The position numbers and the translations under genes are program-made. This document shows positions 7,711-15,939 of a DNA stretch of 24,294 nucleotides, piece after piece. The stretch's first letter is position 1. The number at the start of each line of letters is the position of its first letter. The notes below the pieces were generated by a model that was not told the DNA's origin, searched no databases, and was given only the letters and a program-made list of their open reading frames with translations. The DNA comes from a virus, in the IMG/VR virus record IMGVR_UViG_3300030380_003716, positions 1-24,294 of that record; one strand, 5' to 3'.

Positions 7711-10700
7711 ATGGCCGAGAAATCACCAGTAATCTATACTGGCAATGTAGAAATAGATGAAGATCTTCTACAAGAAATATTAAAAGATTATACAGAAATA
7801 CAAAAAAGAAAACCTTTTAGTATTACAGAGTCTTTTAATAGTGTTTTAGAATTATTTAATTATAAAAAAATGAATGAGTTGGCTTTATCGTCAGCTTATG
7901 ATCAAGCCAAAAAAACAGATCAAGAATCAGCAGATAAAATAGCAGAAAGAGTTGATGAGCTTAAAAAAGATTTTCCTAATACCTTTGGATATTTAGATAA
8001 ACAAAAAATCATAGATCCCGCAGGGAAACTTCGATATGACACACAAGATGACTACTTTGATGTTACCAAAGAAGCTGAAAAAGTTTTATTACAAGCGGGC
8101 CAAAAAACTATTTACAACATTGCTGATATTGCAACATTAGGAATTGATTACACTTTTGATACAAACTTTGGTGGTAAATTAGAAAAACTTTATAATACAT
8201 ATAAATTTGACAGAGATCCTGAAACTTTTATAGGTGCTGTAGCAGAACTATTACTACAATATGCTGTGCCTTGGAAAGTAGCATCCAAAGTTATAAGAAA
8301 TTTAGGAAAAACACGTTTAGGTAAAGGTATAAGTAAAGGCTTAGATAAGGTTGATGAAGCTACCGCTAATAGGTTTGGTATTGGTAATGTAGGATCAGGA
8401 ATAAAAATAAAGAATCCGATTACAGGAAAAACAAAATTTATTGGCACTAAAGGAATAACAAAGGTAGCCAGAAGAACAGGTAATTTTGCAGCTACACTAG
8501 CCTTAGCAGAAAAGTTAGGTGGTTCTCCTGACGCTATTGGAACAATGTTTTTACCTTTGGAAGACACTTCAAAACTAAGTGGTAAGGAAAGAGCAGCTGC
8601 TGACTTTAAAAACAGACTAATGTATGGAGCAGAAGGAACAATTTTTGGTTTAGGTTTACCTTTATTAGGTAAAGCAGTAAAGCCTGTTGTTGGAACAACT
8701 TTTAAAGCCGGCACTTTTGCTCTAGATAAAGTCGCAAGAGGTGGTGGAATTATATATAATGTGGGAACAAAGATTGTTCCTGATATTGTAAAAGATGCCG
8801 CTTCCGTATCTGGTAAAAAAGTAGCTCAAGGAGTTCAAAAAACTGCTAGTTTTTTAGGTAAAGATGTTTTAGCAAGGGCTGCTTTACTGAGTTTTAAAAA
8901 CCCAACAATGCTTTTAAAAAAAATACCTGACTTTAAAGATTGGAAAGCATCTTTAATGATGGATAGAAACAATCCTCTTTATCAAAGATTAAATAGTTTA
9001 GACAATTTTTTAGCTCTTTTTAGAACAAGAGGTAGATTATCAAAAGAAGCTGCTCAAGAAACTTATAATTTAAACAGAAAATTAAAATCGCTTCAAGGTG
9101 GAATTAATAGATCTATAGAGATGATTGATGAAATTATTTATGACTTAGTAAAACCACTCAGAGTTTTATATGATAAAAACCCGGGTCAACCTGCTACTTA
9201 TGAGTATTTTAGTGAGTTGATAGAACAATTTATGAGGGGTGAAATAAAAAAAGGAGACTTACCAAGAGAATTACAAATTCCTGCTACTTTGTTAAAAACG
9301 AGAGTTGAAAAAATATTTAAAAATTATGACAGACTATTTAACAAAGGTGAGCTCATGAACGACATGGGTGCTCTCATGAAAAATTATTATCAAAAAACAT
9401 TTAAATTGTTTAGTAACGAGGACTATGTTTTAAAAGCAGGTGATAAAGTTTACGATGCAGCTGTAAAATTTATGGAGAGTGTGATTAGAAACAACAAGAA
9501 ATTAGAACTAAAAGCCACTAGAGAAGCTTTTCCTAAATTAACAGAGGACGAAGCAATCACTCAATATGCTAGAACATATGTAGATGGTTTTTTAGATTCT
9601 GGAAAATCTGGAAAATTTACACCACTTGAAGTTATACGAGATATGGTTGGTCCCACAGGAGCCAGGATATCAGATGATCCGACTGAACTAATAAAAACAG
9701 GATATGAAAAAGATATACCTGATGTATTTAAAAAACTTTTAGGGGAAGAAAAAAGTTATAAAAAAGCAGCTTTGCAATCAACCATAGATTTAATAAATAA
9801 ATCTACTACTCGAACAACTTATGATGAGCTTTACAGGATAGGAAAACAACAAGGTTGGATTTTTGATGACGAAGAAATAGCTAAAGCTGCTGGTTTAAAA
9901 ACAACAGATATTGGAGTTATTAAAAATAATAAAATATCAGAAGTCATGGGAGAAATGGACACAAAGTATGCAGAAAAAACAATTGCTGCTGTACTATCTG
10001 GAACGAACACGGGATTTGATTTCTTAATGAAAGTTCCTCTTTATGCAGAGATTTTGCAATTAAAAGCAGGAGCTCAATTGGCTAAAACTGTTTTATCTCC
10101 AGCAACACAAGTACGAAACGTAACCAGTGCTGGTTTGTTTGCCGTGGCCAACGGACATTACGGAACATACAGTGATTTATTTGGTGCTTTAAAAATGAAC
10201 TTAGATGATATTTTTGGTCCTGGAGCTAAAACAGATTTAGAAGAATTATTAGTTAGAACAGAAAGAAAAATAGAAGTTGGAGCTATCGACGACAATTTAA
10301 TTGTTGAAGAGATAGTTAAACTTTTAGGAGACATTAGAGCGAATAAAATAACAACGATAGACAAGTTGGTAGATAAACTTAGCAATACTAAGTTCATGAA
10401 AACGGCAACAAAAATATATGCAGGTGGAGATAATTTGTGGAAATGGCAAGGACATGAATATGTTATGTCTCAGTTAAAAACTTTTATAAAAACAAATCAA
10501 GACGTTAAAAATTGGTATGCACAAGTAGCAAAACAGGATTGGAATCCTAAAAATATTCTTACAGGAGTTGATAAAACAATAGATGAAGCCATTGAAGAAA
10601 TGGCAGGTTGGTACATACAAAATACTTACCCCTCTTATAGTAAAATTCCAAGATCTGTACAGGCAGTAAGAACGTTGCCTTTAGGTAACTTTGTGGCTTT

Positions 10701-12168
10701 TCCTGCTGAAATGATGAGAACGACCTTTAATATTTTTAATCTTGGTTTAAGAGAAGTCGCCTCTGGGACTCGTGAATTACAAGTCATGGGTTTAAAAAGA
10801 CTAGCGGGAGGTTCTTTTGTTTTAGCTGGTTTAAATGAAATAGCTGAACAAGTCACAAATACATATTCAGGTTTTGATGAAAGATTGATGAGAATGTATA
10901 AAAAATATTTTGCGAAGCCTTGGGAGGTTAATTCTAAATTAGCGGTGCTAACTGTTCCTAAAGATGGTAAATTTACAAGCCTTAATTTAAGTTATTTTAA
11001 TCCTTACGCAGGAATAACAGACTCTTTTAGCGCGGCGGCCAGACTTTTTACAGAAAAAAGACAAGGAAAATTTAACCCCTTGGATTTTAGCAATTTTGTT
11101 TTGTATAATTTTTTTAGAAAAGACGGACCAATGGAAACTTTATTTGGAAGTTTTATTGCTGAACCTATCGCATATGAAGCTTTAATTGACATTATTGTTA
11201 GAAATGGAAGAACAACAGAGGGTAAAGTTATTTTTTCAGAAACAGACAGTGATGAGGATAAGTTTATGAAAATGTTAAGTCATACATTAAACACTATAAA
11301 TGCAGGAGGTATTGATCAAGCAGGTAATGTTATAAACGCTGCAACAGGAGAAGTCAGGTCAGACGGTACATTATATAATTTATATGAAGAACTTGTATCT
11401 ATTCTTGGAGGAGTTAGATTATCTAAAGCTGACATTTTAACAACTTTTGATTTTGAATTAGCTAAATATGGAAGATTAAGATCTGATGTATTTCAATCAG
11501 AGGGTTTTTATAGAATTACAGACTATCAATCAAGAGGTCCTGCGGTAATGGCTGATGAATTTAGAGATATTCAAGAAGAATATTTTAAAGAACAAGAAGA
11601 ACTATATCACATGGTAATGTCCGCTCTTGAGCTGGGTGTTCCTAAAAGAAAGTTAGTAGAAAAACTAGTACAAAGATTAGGCTTTTCTGAAGACGATGTA
11701 TATAACTATTTGTTAAGAGGTAGATTTAAACCTGTAAATTACAGTGAAAATGCGTTGCTTTCTAGGTTTGATAAATTTAAAACACAAAATAAAGATGAAT
11801 TGAAAGAAAGAGGTTTAAGTGCAAGTAGAAGTTGGTTTGTGCCTATAACAGATTTGGATAAAGTTAAAAGAGAATACGATAGAAAAAAATTTAGACCTCT
11901 AGAAGAAGTCATTGGAGAAGGCCCTAGTATGAAAGAAATACAAGAAGAAAGAGCAGAAAAAGTTGTTTCTGAGCCCCAAGCAAAAATAGAACCTGAAATA
12001 CCAACACCACCACTACCAGAACAACCTGATCCTAGTGTGGCAGCAACTACAAAAGTTGCAAATGTATCTAATCCATTAAGTTCTTTAAATGGTTTGTCAC
12101 AAGCAGAATTATCATTACTATCACCAGGAGAACAAGCGATCGCACAAAGATTAAATAGGAGAGTATAA
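7711..12168 (+). CDS. Giant internal virion protein (1485 aa)
   Basis: The longest gene in the window, starting one base after the previous stop. Mostly helical and charged, with moderately hydrophobic stretches near residues 770-820 (LQLKAGAQLAKTVLSPATQ ... GLFAVANGHYG) and about 1030-1050 (LAGGSFVLAGLNEIAEQV). A segment IPRSVQAVRTLPLGNFVAFP, then AEMMRTTFNIFN, resembles a block I recall from large structural proteins of marine podoviruses. The C-terminus has a Pro-rich linker (IPTPPLPEQPDPS) and a terminal helix (LSQAELSLLSPGEQAIAQRL). Length and position are as expected for the largest ejected core protein (T7 gp16 analogue). I see no lysozyme/transglycosylase or polymerase motif, so enzymatic activity is not claimed. 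Confidence 0.55.
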   Translation: MAEKSPVIYTGNVEIDEDLLQEILKDYTEIQKRKPFSITESFNSVLELFNYKKMNELALSSAYDQAKKTDQESADKIAERVDELKKDFPNTFGYLDKQKIIDPAGKLRYDTQDDYFDVTKEAEKVLLQAGQKTIYNIADIATLGIDYTFDTNFGGKLEKLYNTYKFDRDPETFIGAVAELLLQYAVPWKVASKVIRNLGKTRLGKGISKGLDKVDEATANRFGIGNVGSGIKIKNPITGKTKFIGTKGITKVARRTGNFAATLALAEKLGGSPDAIGTMFLPLEDTSKLSGKERAAADFKNRLMYGAEGTIFGLGLPLLGKAVKPVVGTTFKAGTFALDKVARGGGIIYNVGTKIVPDIVKDAASVSGKKVAQGVQKTASFLGKDVLARAALLSFKNPTMLLKKIPDFKDWKASLMMDRNNPLYQRLNSLDNFLALFRTRGRLSKEAAQETYNLNRKLKSLQGGINRSIEMIDEIIYDLVKPLRVLYDKNPGQPATYEYFSELIEQFMRGEIKKGDLPRELQIPATLLKTRVEKIFKNYDRLFNKGELMNDMGALMKNYYQKTFKLFSNEDYVLKAGDKVYDAAVKFMESVIRNNKKLELKATREAFPKLTEDEAITQYARTYVDGFLDSGKSGKFTPLEVIRDMVGPTGARISDDPTELIKTGYEKDIPDVFKKLLGEEKSYKKAALQSTIDLINKSTTRTTYDELYRIGKQQGWIFDDEEIAKAAGLKTTDIGVIKNNKISEVMGEMDTKYAEKTIAAVLSGTNTGFDFLMKVPLYAEILQLKAGAQLAKTVLSPATQVRNVTSAGLFAVANGHYGTYSDLFGALKMNLDDIFGPGAKTDLEELLVRTERKIEVGAIDDNLIVEEIVKLLGDIRANKITTIDKLVDKLSNTKFMKTATKIYAGGDNLWKWQGHEYVMSQLKTFIKTNQDVKNWYAQVAKQDWNPKNILTGVDKTIDEAIEEMAGWYIQNTYPSYSKIPRSVQAVRTLPLGNFVAFPAEMMRTTFNIFNLGLREVASGTRELQVMGLKRLAGGSFVLAGLNEIAEQVTNTYSGFDERLMRMYKKYFAKPWEVNSKLAVLTVPKDGKFTSLNLSYFNPYAGITDSFSAAARLFTEKRQGKFNPLDFSNFVLYNFFRKDGPMETLFGSFIAEPIAYEALIDIIVRNGRTTEGKVIFSETDSDEDKFMKMLSHTLNTINAGGIDQAGNVINAATGEVRSDGTLYNLYEELVSILGGVRLSKADILTTFDFELAKYGRLRSDVFQSEGFYRITDYQSRGPAVMADEFRDIQEEYFKEQEELYHMVMSALELGVPKRKLVEKLVQRLGFSEDDVYNYLLRGRFKPVNYSENALLSRFDKFKTQNKDELKERGLSASRSWFVPITDLDKVKREYDRKKFRPLEEVIGEGPSMKEIQEERAEKVVSEPQAKIEPEIPTPPLPEQPDPSVAATTKVANVSNPLSSLNGLSQAELSLLSPGEQAIAQRLNRRV

Positions 12169-12626
12169 TGAAACTATCACAACACTTTAGTTACCAAGAA
12201 TTTATTAAATCACAAACAGCAACAAGAAAAGGTATTTCTAACGAACCTGATGATACTCAGTTGTATAATATGAAAATGATTTGCGCTAATATTTTAGAAC
12301 CTATTAGAGTTCACTTTGAAAAGCCTGTTATTATTACATCAGGATTTAGAAGTCCAGAGTTGTGCGTGGCTATCGGATCGTCGACTAATTCACAACATGC
12401 AAAAGGTGAAGCTGCAGACTTTGAGATATCTGGCGTATCAAACAAAGAGCTTGCGGATTGGATACATGACAATCTACCTTATGATCAATTGATACTAGAA
12501 TTTTTTGATGGTAAAGACCCTAACAGTGGTTGGGTGCATTGTTCTCACAAATCAGAGAACAGAGGACAATATCTAATCGCTTACAAAGATGAAAATAGAA
12601 AAACTAAATACGCTCCGGCTATTTAA
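12168..12626 (+). CDS. M15-family zinc peptidase, probable endolysin
   Basis: 152 residues, overlapping the previous stop (TAATG). It has the peptidase M15A signature: SQHAKGEAADF with H77 and D84, and GWVHCSH with H124, as the expected zinc ligands; the order and spacing fit a single catalytic domain close to the family's usual length. Such enzymes cut D-Ala or L-Ala-D-Glu peptide cross-links in peptidoglycan, so it should lyse the host late in infection or, as a virion component, help DNA entry. No signal peptide and no cell-wall-binding domain are seen, and no holin is recognisable nearby. Its last 8 bases overlap the 3' end of the opposing helicase gene. Confidence 0.85.
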   Translation: MKLSQHFSYQEFIKSQTATRKGISNEPDDTQLYNMKMICANILEPIRVHFEKPVIITSGFRSPELCVAIGSSTNSQHAKGEAADFEISGVSNKELADWIHDNLPYDQLILEFFDGKDPNSGWVHCSHKSENRGQYLIAYKDENRKTKYAPAI

Positions 12627-14067
12627 TCCAGTCTACTAACTCTTCTCCCATAATTTCATTAGCAATATCTATCTTGCTACGAAGAGCTTTGACTATTCTT
12701 TCGTCAACAGTTTTTTCTGCTATCAAATCTATGTAAGTAACAATATTTTTTTGACCAATTCTATGGGCTCTGTCTTCTGATTGTAGTCTTTTTTCTAGGT
12801 CGTAGTTGTTAGAATAGTAGATTACTGTGTTTGCAGCGGTTAAAGTGATTCCATAGCCTCCAGTTTGTGTGTTTCCAACAAAATACCTAGTATTTCCATT
12901 CTCAGCCTGATACAGAGCAATATTTTTCTGACGTGTGTTTGCATCAATAGCACCATAATACGCCACTGTAGAGTCGTTTCCGTAGGTTTTTTTTAAGACT
13001 TCGACTATCTTTTCTATGTCATGCACATAATTTGCCCAGATAATAACCTTACCCTCAGTTTCTTCTAAAATTGACAACAACTCATTCATTCGATTACTTT
13101 TTACTTCAGTGACAGTGCCATCGTCGGCCTTGAAATGGCCACAAGTAATTTGATGTAATCTCATCATCTGAGTAATGACATTTATTGTGCTCATGGTTTT
13201 ACCTTTGAGTTCTGCTATCGCTGCTTGTTTCATAGATACATATAATTTTTTCTGTTCATCAGTTAACTCTATCGTTCTTTTCATAAAAGTTTTTTCTGGT
13301 AGATCTAAACAATCTTTTTTTAGAACACGATAAGAAAATTTATCTAGACTTTCTGATAACTCATCAAGTCTTCTGTAAGAACCAACAATCTGTACACGAC
13401 GGCCACCAAAGTTTCGTTCTATCATGTGCGCGTATCGTGAACGAAAAGCGTAATAAGATGTAAATCCAAGATGCCATTCATCTAAAAATTTACATTGAGA
13501 ATATAAATCGAGTGGAGATTTTGTAACAGGCGACCCGGTGAGAATTCTACGATATTTTGCTAAATCCCTAAGTTTTAAAATACTCTTGGTTCTTTTGGCT
13601 GTCGGATTTTTGATTGTCGTAGACTCGTCAATTCCTATTAATGATCGCCCAACTGTAGTGTTTAAAAATTTCTCTGCGAAGTCAATACCTTTATTAGTAG
13701 AAAACGCTTCTACATTCATAATAAATATCTTTAACTTACCGTCGTTTTGTGATAATGCGTCTAGCTCTTTTAATTTAGTTTGAGTTAAACTAGGTTCCCA
13801 TAAAACTGTTGTATGTTCTATATGTTCTGGTAAATGAACAGGTACTTCTATCTCATACCAGTTCCTGTAAACACCTTTTGGTGCAATGATTAATACGTTT
13901 CTTATATCTCCTTTGTCATATAGAAGAGCAATGTTATCAATTAATACTTTAGATTTTCCAGTACCCATCTCCATAAATAATGCAAAAGTTTCTTTATCCC
14001 AAGAACGTTGTAAAGCTTTAAGTTGATGTTCGTATGGCTTTGTCTTAAATTTGTAATGTTCAATCAT
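12619..14067 (-). CDS. SNF2-family (SF2) DNA helicase/translocase
   Basis: 482 residues read leftward, the only convincing minus-strand gene. SF2 motifs in order: Q-motif-like YEHQLKALQ (12-20), Walker A MGTGKS (34-39), Walker B IDEST (146-150), motif III LTGSP (176-180), C-terminal lobe IIWANYVHDIEKIVEVL (342-358), GNTQTGGYGITLTAA (398-412) and motif VI QSEDRAHRIGQ (429-439), typical of SNF2 enzymes. These ATPases translocate on or remodel duplex DNA; in phages they may aid replication, recombination or counter-defence. The start ATG (complement of 14065-14067) has an AAGAAAG-like site and its promoter overlaps the rightward one. It ends in TAG, inside the last codons of the opposing lysin gene. 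Confidence 0.9.
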   Translation of the reverse strand: MIEHYKFKTKPYEHQLKALQRSWDKETFALFMEMGTGKSKVLIDNIALLYDKGDIRNVLIIAPKGVYRNWYEIEVPVHLPEHIEHTTVLWEPSLTQTKLKELDALSQNDGKLKIFIMNVEAFSTNKGIDFAEKFLNTTVGRSLIGIDESTTIKNPTAKRTKSILKLRDLAKYRRILTGSPVTKSPLDLYSQCKFLDEWHLGFTSYYAFRSRYAHMIERNFGGRRVQIVGSYRRLDELSESLDKFSYRVLKKDCLDLPEKTFMKRTIELTDEQKKLYVSMKQAAIAELKGKTMSTINVITQMMRLHQITCGHFKADDGTVTEVKSNRMNELLSILEETEGKVIIWANYVHDIEKIVEVLKKTYGNDSTVAYYGAIDANTRQKNIALYQAENGNTRYFVGNTQTGGYGITLTAANTVIYYSNNYDLEKRLQSEDRAHRIGQKNIVTYIDLIAEKTVDERIVKALRSKIDIANEIMGEELVDWIK

Positions 14068-14080
14068 GTTAAATTCTTTC

Positions 14081-14108
14081 TTGACATTTATATAATCATC
14101 ATTATATC
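14081..14108 (+). promoter_or_regulatory. Rightward sigma70-like promoter of the replication operon
   Basis: A perfect -35 TTGACA (14081-14086) is followed after 16 bases by TATATC (14103-14108, 4 of 6 matches). A perfect TATAAT also sits at 14091-14096 with only a poor -35 (about 14068-14073). Transcription would enter the gene at 14132 behind GAAGGA (14118-14123). It interleaves completely with the leftward promoter. Confidence 0.55.
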
Positions 14109-14117
14109 TATTGTCAA
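14089..14117 (-). promoter_or_regulatory. Leftward sigma70-like promoter of the SNF2 gene
   Basis: On the minus strand a perfect TTGACA (plus-strand TGTCAA, 14112-14117) is followed after 17 bases by TATATA (14089-14094, 4 of 6 matches). A minus-strand TATAAT at 14101-14106 is an alternative -10. It drives the helicase gene starting at 14067 and physically overlaps the rightward promoter. Confidence 0.55.
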
Positions 14118-14131
14118 GAAGGAAGAATTAA

Positions 14132-14530
14132 ATGAAGAATAAAATATTTGAATTATATAAACCCAAAAGCTTAGAAGAGTTTTTGACATTTAAAAAAGAA
14201 AACCCTGAAGAGACTTTTGTGTATGTTCTTCAGCACCCACCTGAGAATATTAATATTCTTAGTGCTTCTAACTTTGGCTATTTGGTAATCTGTTTACCAC
14301 AGCTTTCTCAAATAGTTTTTAGCACAGGTCCTTTTGTTTTTAAAATGAGAAAAAACTTACAGGACTTTCGGGCCCAGGATTATATCTTGTGCACAGGTGA
14401 TCCGGCTGTCATTGGCTTATCCACAGCTATTGTCAGTGATATCACTACGGGTAAATTTAATCTCTTGAAATGGGACAAAAGAGAGTTTAAATATTATCCA
14501 TTAAGTATTGACTTATACAAGAAAGGATAA
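14132..14530 (+). CDS. Hypothetical early protein
   Basis: 132 residues, the first gene of the rightward replication operon, with GAAGGA 8 bases upstream of its ATG. N-terminal region KPKSLEEFLTFKKENPEETF is helical and charged; the middle is hydrophobic and strand-like (FGYLVICLPQLSQIVFSTGP), then CTGDPAVIGLSTAIVSDITT. There is no signal peptide or transmembrane segment of convincing length. I do not recognise the family. First position behind the divergent promoter suggests an early host-takeover or regulatory role, which is inference only. Confidence 0.65.
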   Translation: MKNKIFELYKPKSLEEFLTFKKENPEETFVYVLQHPPENINILSASNFGYLVICLPQLSQIVFSTGPFVFKMRKNLQDFRAQDYILCTGDPAVIGLSTAIVSDITTGKFNLLKWDKREFKYYPLSIDLYKKG

Positions 14531-14534
14531 AGCA

Positions 14535-15101
14535 ATGAGCGATCTTATGAAGGAGATGGAACAAGACCAAGAGTCTTTTGCATCAAATACAGATAACATT
14601 CAACAATTGGCATCTAAGTGTCAAGAAATGTTAGACTTAGATGGATTAATATCTGAGAAAGAAGCTGAGTTAAAAGAACTAGAGAAACGACGTGATGTGA
14701 TTAGTTCTGAAGTAATACCAGATCTTTTATCAGAACAAGGTTTAGCGTCTTTGAATATGATTGACGGAAGTAAAGTAGAGGTAAAAAAGAAATACAGCTG
14801 CACCGTCAAAGCTGATCCGGAACTAAAAGAGAAGGCGCACAAATGGCTTCGCGATAATGGCTTAGGCGATATTATTAAAAACAATGTTGCTGTGAGCTTC
14901 GGCACTGGCGAAGATAACAAGGCCACAGAATTTTTTGGCCTTGCCTCACAAAGTGGATATGAACCCGAACAATCTTTGAAGGTTGAACCATCTACTTTGA
15001 GAGCACTATTCAGAGAGCGTGTTCAAAACGGGTTGGACATGCCCTCTGATATTTTTAATGTTTACATTAAAGATGAAACTAAAATAACCCGTAAAAAATA
15101 A
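14535..15101 (+). CDS. Coiled-coil protein upstream of SSB
   Basis: 188 residues when started at ATG 14535, chosen because AAGGA lies 8 bases upstream and the start follows the previous stop by 4 bases; a TTG 27 bases earlier would overlap the preceding gene. Residues about 20-66 form a coiled coil (LISEKEAELKELEKRRDVIS), followed by a mixed domain (DGSKVEVKKKYSCTVKADPE, then NNVAVSFGTGEDNKATEFFG). The arrangement (coiled coil plus small C-terminal domain, directly before an ssDNA-binding protein) is common in phage replication or recombination modules and slightly recalls Gam-like or recombination accessory proteins, but no family is firmly recognised. Confidence 0.65.
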   Translation: MSDLMKEMEQDQESFASNTDNIQQLASKCQEMLDLDGLISEKEAELKELEKRRDVISSEVIPDLLSEQGLASLNMIDGSKVEVKKKYSCTVKADPELKEKAHKWLRDNGLGDIIKNNVAVSFGTGEDNKATEFFGLASQSGYEPEQSLKVEPSTLRALFRERVQNGLDMPSDIFNVYIKDETKITRKK

Positions 15102-15114
15102 AGGAACGTGAAAC

Positions 15115-15891
15115 ATGAATAAAGCTACGAATGCCGTGGAAAAGAAAAAAGAAAACTTACCAGTTACGAGTATGTTCGAAGGAGATGCTCATAAAGGTAT
15201 GGAACATATGGGGGCAGAGGATCTTGCCCTTCCATTTATTAGGATTTTAGGCGATTTATCTCCGCAAGTTAAAAAATCTAAGGCCGAATATGTGGAAGGT
15301 GCAGAACCTGGAATGCTCTTCAATACAGTTTCCAAAGAACTGTATGACGGTGATAAAGGTATTCAAGTAATACCTTGTTATTACAAAAGAGAGTATGTCG
15401 AATGGTCCGACAGAGGTGAAGGACCAGGTGCTCCGATAGCTGTTCATCCGGCTAACTCAGATATCATTAATCAAGCTAATAGAGATGGTATGGGAAAAGA
15501 TAGATTACCGAATGGTAATTATCTTGAGAACACTGCATCCTATTATGTAATGGTGTTGAGTGATGATGGTAGTGCAGAAACTGCTTTGATTACCATGAAG
15601 TCTACAAGTTTAAAAACAAGTAGACAGTGGAACTCAATGATCAGTGGTATTAAACTTAACGGTACAAACGGAAAGTTTACACCACCGATGTACAGTCATG
15701 TATATCATCTAAAGACTGTTGAAATGTCTAACAACAAAGGAACATGGTCTACGTGGTCCGTTGGTAAAGTTGGACCGATACAAGACATGTCTATGTATGA
15801 ACAGTCAAAAAGTTTTGCTGATAGTGTCTCTAAAGGAGATGTAAAAGCAAAACACGGTGAAGAAGCAACAGATAATAAAGTTCCCTTCTAA
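15115..15891 (+). CDS. Probable single-stranded DNA-binding protein
   Basis: 258 residues with AAAGGAA upstream. The centre has alternating strands (YYVMVLSDDGSAETALITMK, then STSLKTSRQWNSMI, YSHVYHLKTVEMSN, GTWSTWSVGKVGP) consistent with an OB-like fold and seen by me in phage proteins placed beside primase and polymerase. The C-terminus is polar/acidic and finishes ATDNKVPF, like the acidic-to-Pro-Phe tip by which bacterial SSB and T7 gp2.5 recruit partners. It would coat single-stranded DNA during replication and recombination. Neighbours (primase, helicase, DNA polymerase) fit. A stable hairpin follows the stop. The call rests on the tip, fold pattern and context, without a definitive motif. 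Confidence 0.55.
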   Translation: MNKATNAVEKKKENLPVTSMFEGDAHKGMEHMGAEDLALPFIRILGDLSPQVKKSKAEYVEGAEPGMLFNTVSKELYDGDKGIQVIPCYYKREYVEWSDRGEGPGAPIAVHPANSDIINQANRDGMGKDRLPNGNYLENTASYYVMVLSDDGSAETALITMKSTSLKTSRQWNSMISGIKLNGTNGKFTPPMYSHVYHLKTVEMSNNKGTWSTWSVGKVGPIQDMSMYEQSKSFADSVSKGDVKAKHGEEATDNKVPF

Positions 15892-15903
15892 GGGGTTGCT
15901 CAT

Positions 15904-15925
15904 GGTGGGGTCTTACGGCCCCACC
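15904..15925 (+). terminator. GC-rich hairpin between SSB and primase (partial terminator or mRNA-stabilising element)
   Basis: GGTGGGGTC (15904-15912) pairs with GGCCCCACC (15917-15925), 9 pairs including one G-U, around a TTAC loop. It is followed by TATTTAGGGG rather than a U-run, so it may attenuate transcription, protect the 3' end of the SSB message, or affect primase translation (start at 15940), and is not a standard intrinsic terminator. Confidence 0.6.
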
Positions 15926-15939
15926 TATTTAGGGGATAC

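Noticed and set aside
8190-8714. 174-codon open frame on the minus strand
   Set aside because: It lies wholly inside the 1485-aa virion gene, antisense, with Pro/Leu/Ser-rich sequence typical of the reverse complement of AT-rich coding DNA and no supporting start site.
12600-12650. Bidirectional terminator between lysin and helicase genes
   Set aside because: Only TAAATA/TATTTA, a six-pair AT stem with no flanking T-run, can form; too weak to call.
14508-14534. TTG start for the coiled-coil protein
   Set aside because: It lies inside the preceding gene, whereas ATG 14535 has AAGGA at correct spacing.
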